A DNA stretch of 6,862 nucleotides from Bacteroidales bacterium (GTDB lineage: Bacteria; Bacteroidota; Bacteroidia; Bacteroidales; DTU049), in the NCBI GenBank assembly GCA_030017935.1, contig JASEGF010000112.1:1-6862 (forward strand). The letters are read 5' to 3'. Below are positions 6,371 through 6,862 of the stretch, piece by piece. Numbering within the stretch: the first letter of the stretch is position 1; the number at the start of each line of letters is the position of its first letter. Below the pieces are notes generated by a model. The model worked only from the letters and a program-made list of their open reading frames with translations, made no database searches and was not told the DNA's origin. The position numbers were made by a program, and so were the translations under genes.

Positions 6371-6568
6371 TCAAGCATTTAAGCTCTTAGTAATACGTTG
6401 TTGTTTATATAAAGATTTAGCTTTTTTTTCTCTTTCCTTTTCTGAAGGTTTCACATAAAATTGTCTAGCTTTCACTTGTTTAGCGACACCTGTTTTTTCA
6501 AATTTTCTTTTAAGTTTTTTCAAAGCTTTATCAATGCTATCGCCTTCTTTTAATTCTACTATTAACAT
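6371..6568 (-). CDS. rpsU: 30S ribosomal protein bS21
   Basis: bS21 is a small basic protein near the 3' end of 16S rRNA. In Flavobacterium ribosomes it helps hide the anti-SD, together with bS18 and bS6. The product from the ATG at 6568 is 65 residues, matching the family. It opens MLIVELKEGDSIDKALKKLK and contains RKFEKTG (21-27) and a basic C-terminal helix. Tyr54 is present at the position where the Flavobacterium protein has the tyrosine reported near the anti-SD. The frame is open to an ATG at 6610, but the added 14 residues have no family match and would overlap the candidate promoter. The preferred ATG has AAAGG seven bases upstream. xerC starts 34 bases after its TGA stop. Confidence 0.94.
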   Translation of the reverse strand: MLIVELKEGDSIDKALKKLKRKFEKTGVAKQVKARQFYVKPSEKEREKKAKSLYKQQRITKSLNA

Positions 6569-6575
6569 ATAAATA

Positions 6576-6580
6576 CCTTT
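6576..6580 (-). promoter_or_regulatory. Moderate Shine-Dalgarno sequence of rpsU
   Basis: On the minus strand AAAGG, within a longer A-run, ends seven bases before the ATG at 6568. It matches five bases of the canonical SD at normal spacing, which supports this start over the longer frame at 6610. It is weaker than the hpf site. Strong SDs at rpsU are described in many Bacteroidota and proposed to allow bS21 autoregulation. Confidence 0.55.
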
Positions 6581-6585
6581 TTTTG

Positions 6586-6593
6586 CAAAATTA
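6586..6593 (-). promoter_or_regulatory. Candidate promoter -7 element for rpsU-xerC-hpf
   Basis: The minus strand has TAATTTTG, an exact match to TAnnTTTG, 17 bases before the rpsU start. It sits in the 12-mer TAATTTTGCAAA, which also occurs upstream of the tRNA cluster. The -33 position about 19 bases upstream is TTTT rather than TTTG. If used, the leader would be very short and just include the AAAGG site. In such AT-rich DNA a chance match is possible. Confidence 0.35.
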
Positions 6594-6630
6594 CATTTTT
6601 TTTTTGACATAAAAAAATTTATAATAAAAT

Positions 6631-6846
6631 TTGTTCTATAACATTTTGAGTGGGTAAATTATTTTACCACAAAGGACACAAAGATATTACACAAAGTTCA
6701 CAAAGTGTCACTTTTAAGCCTTTTAATTCTATTATTCTCTGTGTTCTTTGTGCCTTCTTTGAGAACTTTGTGGTTAATATTTAACTGTCTAATAATAAAT
6801 AAAATTCATTATTTAATTTATACCAATATAAAACGTTATAGAACAA
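6631..6846. repeat. MITE-like element with terminal inverted repeats
   Basis: A 216-base non-coding element is bounded by inverted repeats. TTGTTCTATAAC at 6631-6642 recurs as its exact complement at 6835-6846. The similarity continues inward, with TTTT and GGTA..AATTA shared, to about 6661 on the left and 6814 on the right, roughly 30 bases per end. Inside are two inverted arrays of CACAAAG units. There is no open frame of note, so it would be non-autonomous. No clean target-site duplication is visible; the flanks are A/T runs, and partial similarity continues outside, so the true ends are uncertain. It lies immediately upstream of the rpsU promoter region. An intergenic regulatory or structural palindrome is an alternative. 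Confidence 0.55.
6668..6772. repeat. Paired inverted arrays of the CACAAAG unit
   Basis: Four exact CACAAAG units start at 6668, 6677, 6690 and 6699 (steps 9, 13, 9). After a 31-base centre, four complementary units start at 6737, 6746, 6757 and 6766 (steps 9, 11, 9); two are exact CTTTGTG and two have one change (CTCTGTG, CTTTGAG). The outermost pair extends to a perfect 9-bp match (6666-6674 with 6766-6774). Transcribed in either direction this could fold into a rod of four 7-bp helices separated by 2x2, 6x4 and 2x2 internal loops. Confidence 0.8.
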
Positions 6847-6862
6847 AAAATTTTAATTTTGC

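Noticed and set aside
6569..6610. N-terminal extension of rpsU from the ATG at 6610
   Set aside because: The extra 14 residues do not match the bS21 family, they overlap a candidate promoter, and the ATG at 6568 has an SD-like site at good spacing.
6668..6772. CRISPR array
   Set aside because: Units are only 7 bases, linkers are 2-6 bases, and the second half is inverted; there are no spacers of normal length and no cas genes.
6664..6780. DnaA boxes or a replication origin in the CACAAAG region
   Set aside because: One minus-strand 9-mer (TTAACCACA) is one base off the DnaA box TTATCCACA, but the other units fit poorly. The conserved part is CACAAAG, and no dnaA or dnaN gene is near.

Overview
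The window looks like a piece of an AT-rich Bacteroidota chromosome. Three things point there. The gene order rpsU-xerC-hpf-[tRNA-Thr, Tyr, Gly, Thr]-tuf-[tRNA-Trp]-secE-nusG-rplK-rplA-rplJ-rplL-rpoB is the usual one in that phylum. The protein sequences, such as the RpoB N-terminus, the NusG KOW region and EF-Tu, resemble Bacteroidota forms. Most starts lack a Shine-Dalgarno (SD) sequence and have only A/T-rich upstream stretches. Genus cannot be told from this sequence. Every gene is on the minus strand, so transcription runs from high to low coordinates.

Layout in transcription order. At 6611-6862, upstream of rpsU, there is no gene; it holds an imperfect palindromic, MITE-like repeat (6631-6846) whose core is two inverted arrays of a CACAAAG unit. 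Next come rpsU (bS21), xerC (tyrosine recombinase) and hpf (ribosome hibernation factor). An AT-rich gap with a candidate promoter leads to four tRNA genes (Thr-UGU, Tyr-GUA, Gly-UCC, Thr-GGU), tuf, tRNA-Trp, secE and nusG. The stalk and L1 protein genes rplK, rplA, rplJ and rplL follow. After a strong hairpin and a roughly 200-base AT-rich leader, rpoB begins and is cut off by the window start.

Together these genes supply translation elongation (EF-Tu and tRNAs), the factor-binding stalk of the large subunit (uL11, uL10, bL12) and uL1. They also supply transcription elongation (NusG, RNA polymerase beta), a Sec translocon subunit, chromosome dimer resolution (XerC-like) and ribosome silencing (HPF). 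Gaps of 12-30 bases from tuf to rplL suggest one long transcript, with the hairpin after rplL acting as a terminator or attenuator before rpoB.

This is mostly conserved housekeeping DNA, and I see no new multi-gene system. The points worth a second look are non-coding: a near-perfect SD at hpf and a weaker one at rpsU in a lineage that mostly does not use SDs, the strand-specific hairpin between rplL and rpoB, and the structured CACAAAG repeat upstream of rpsU.
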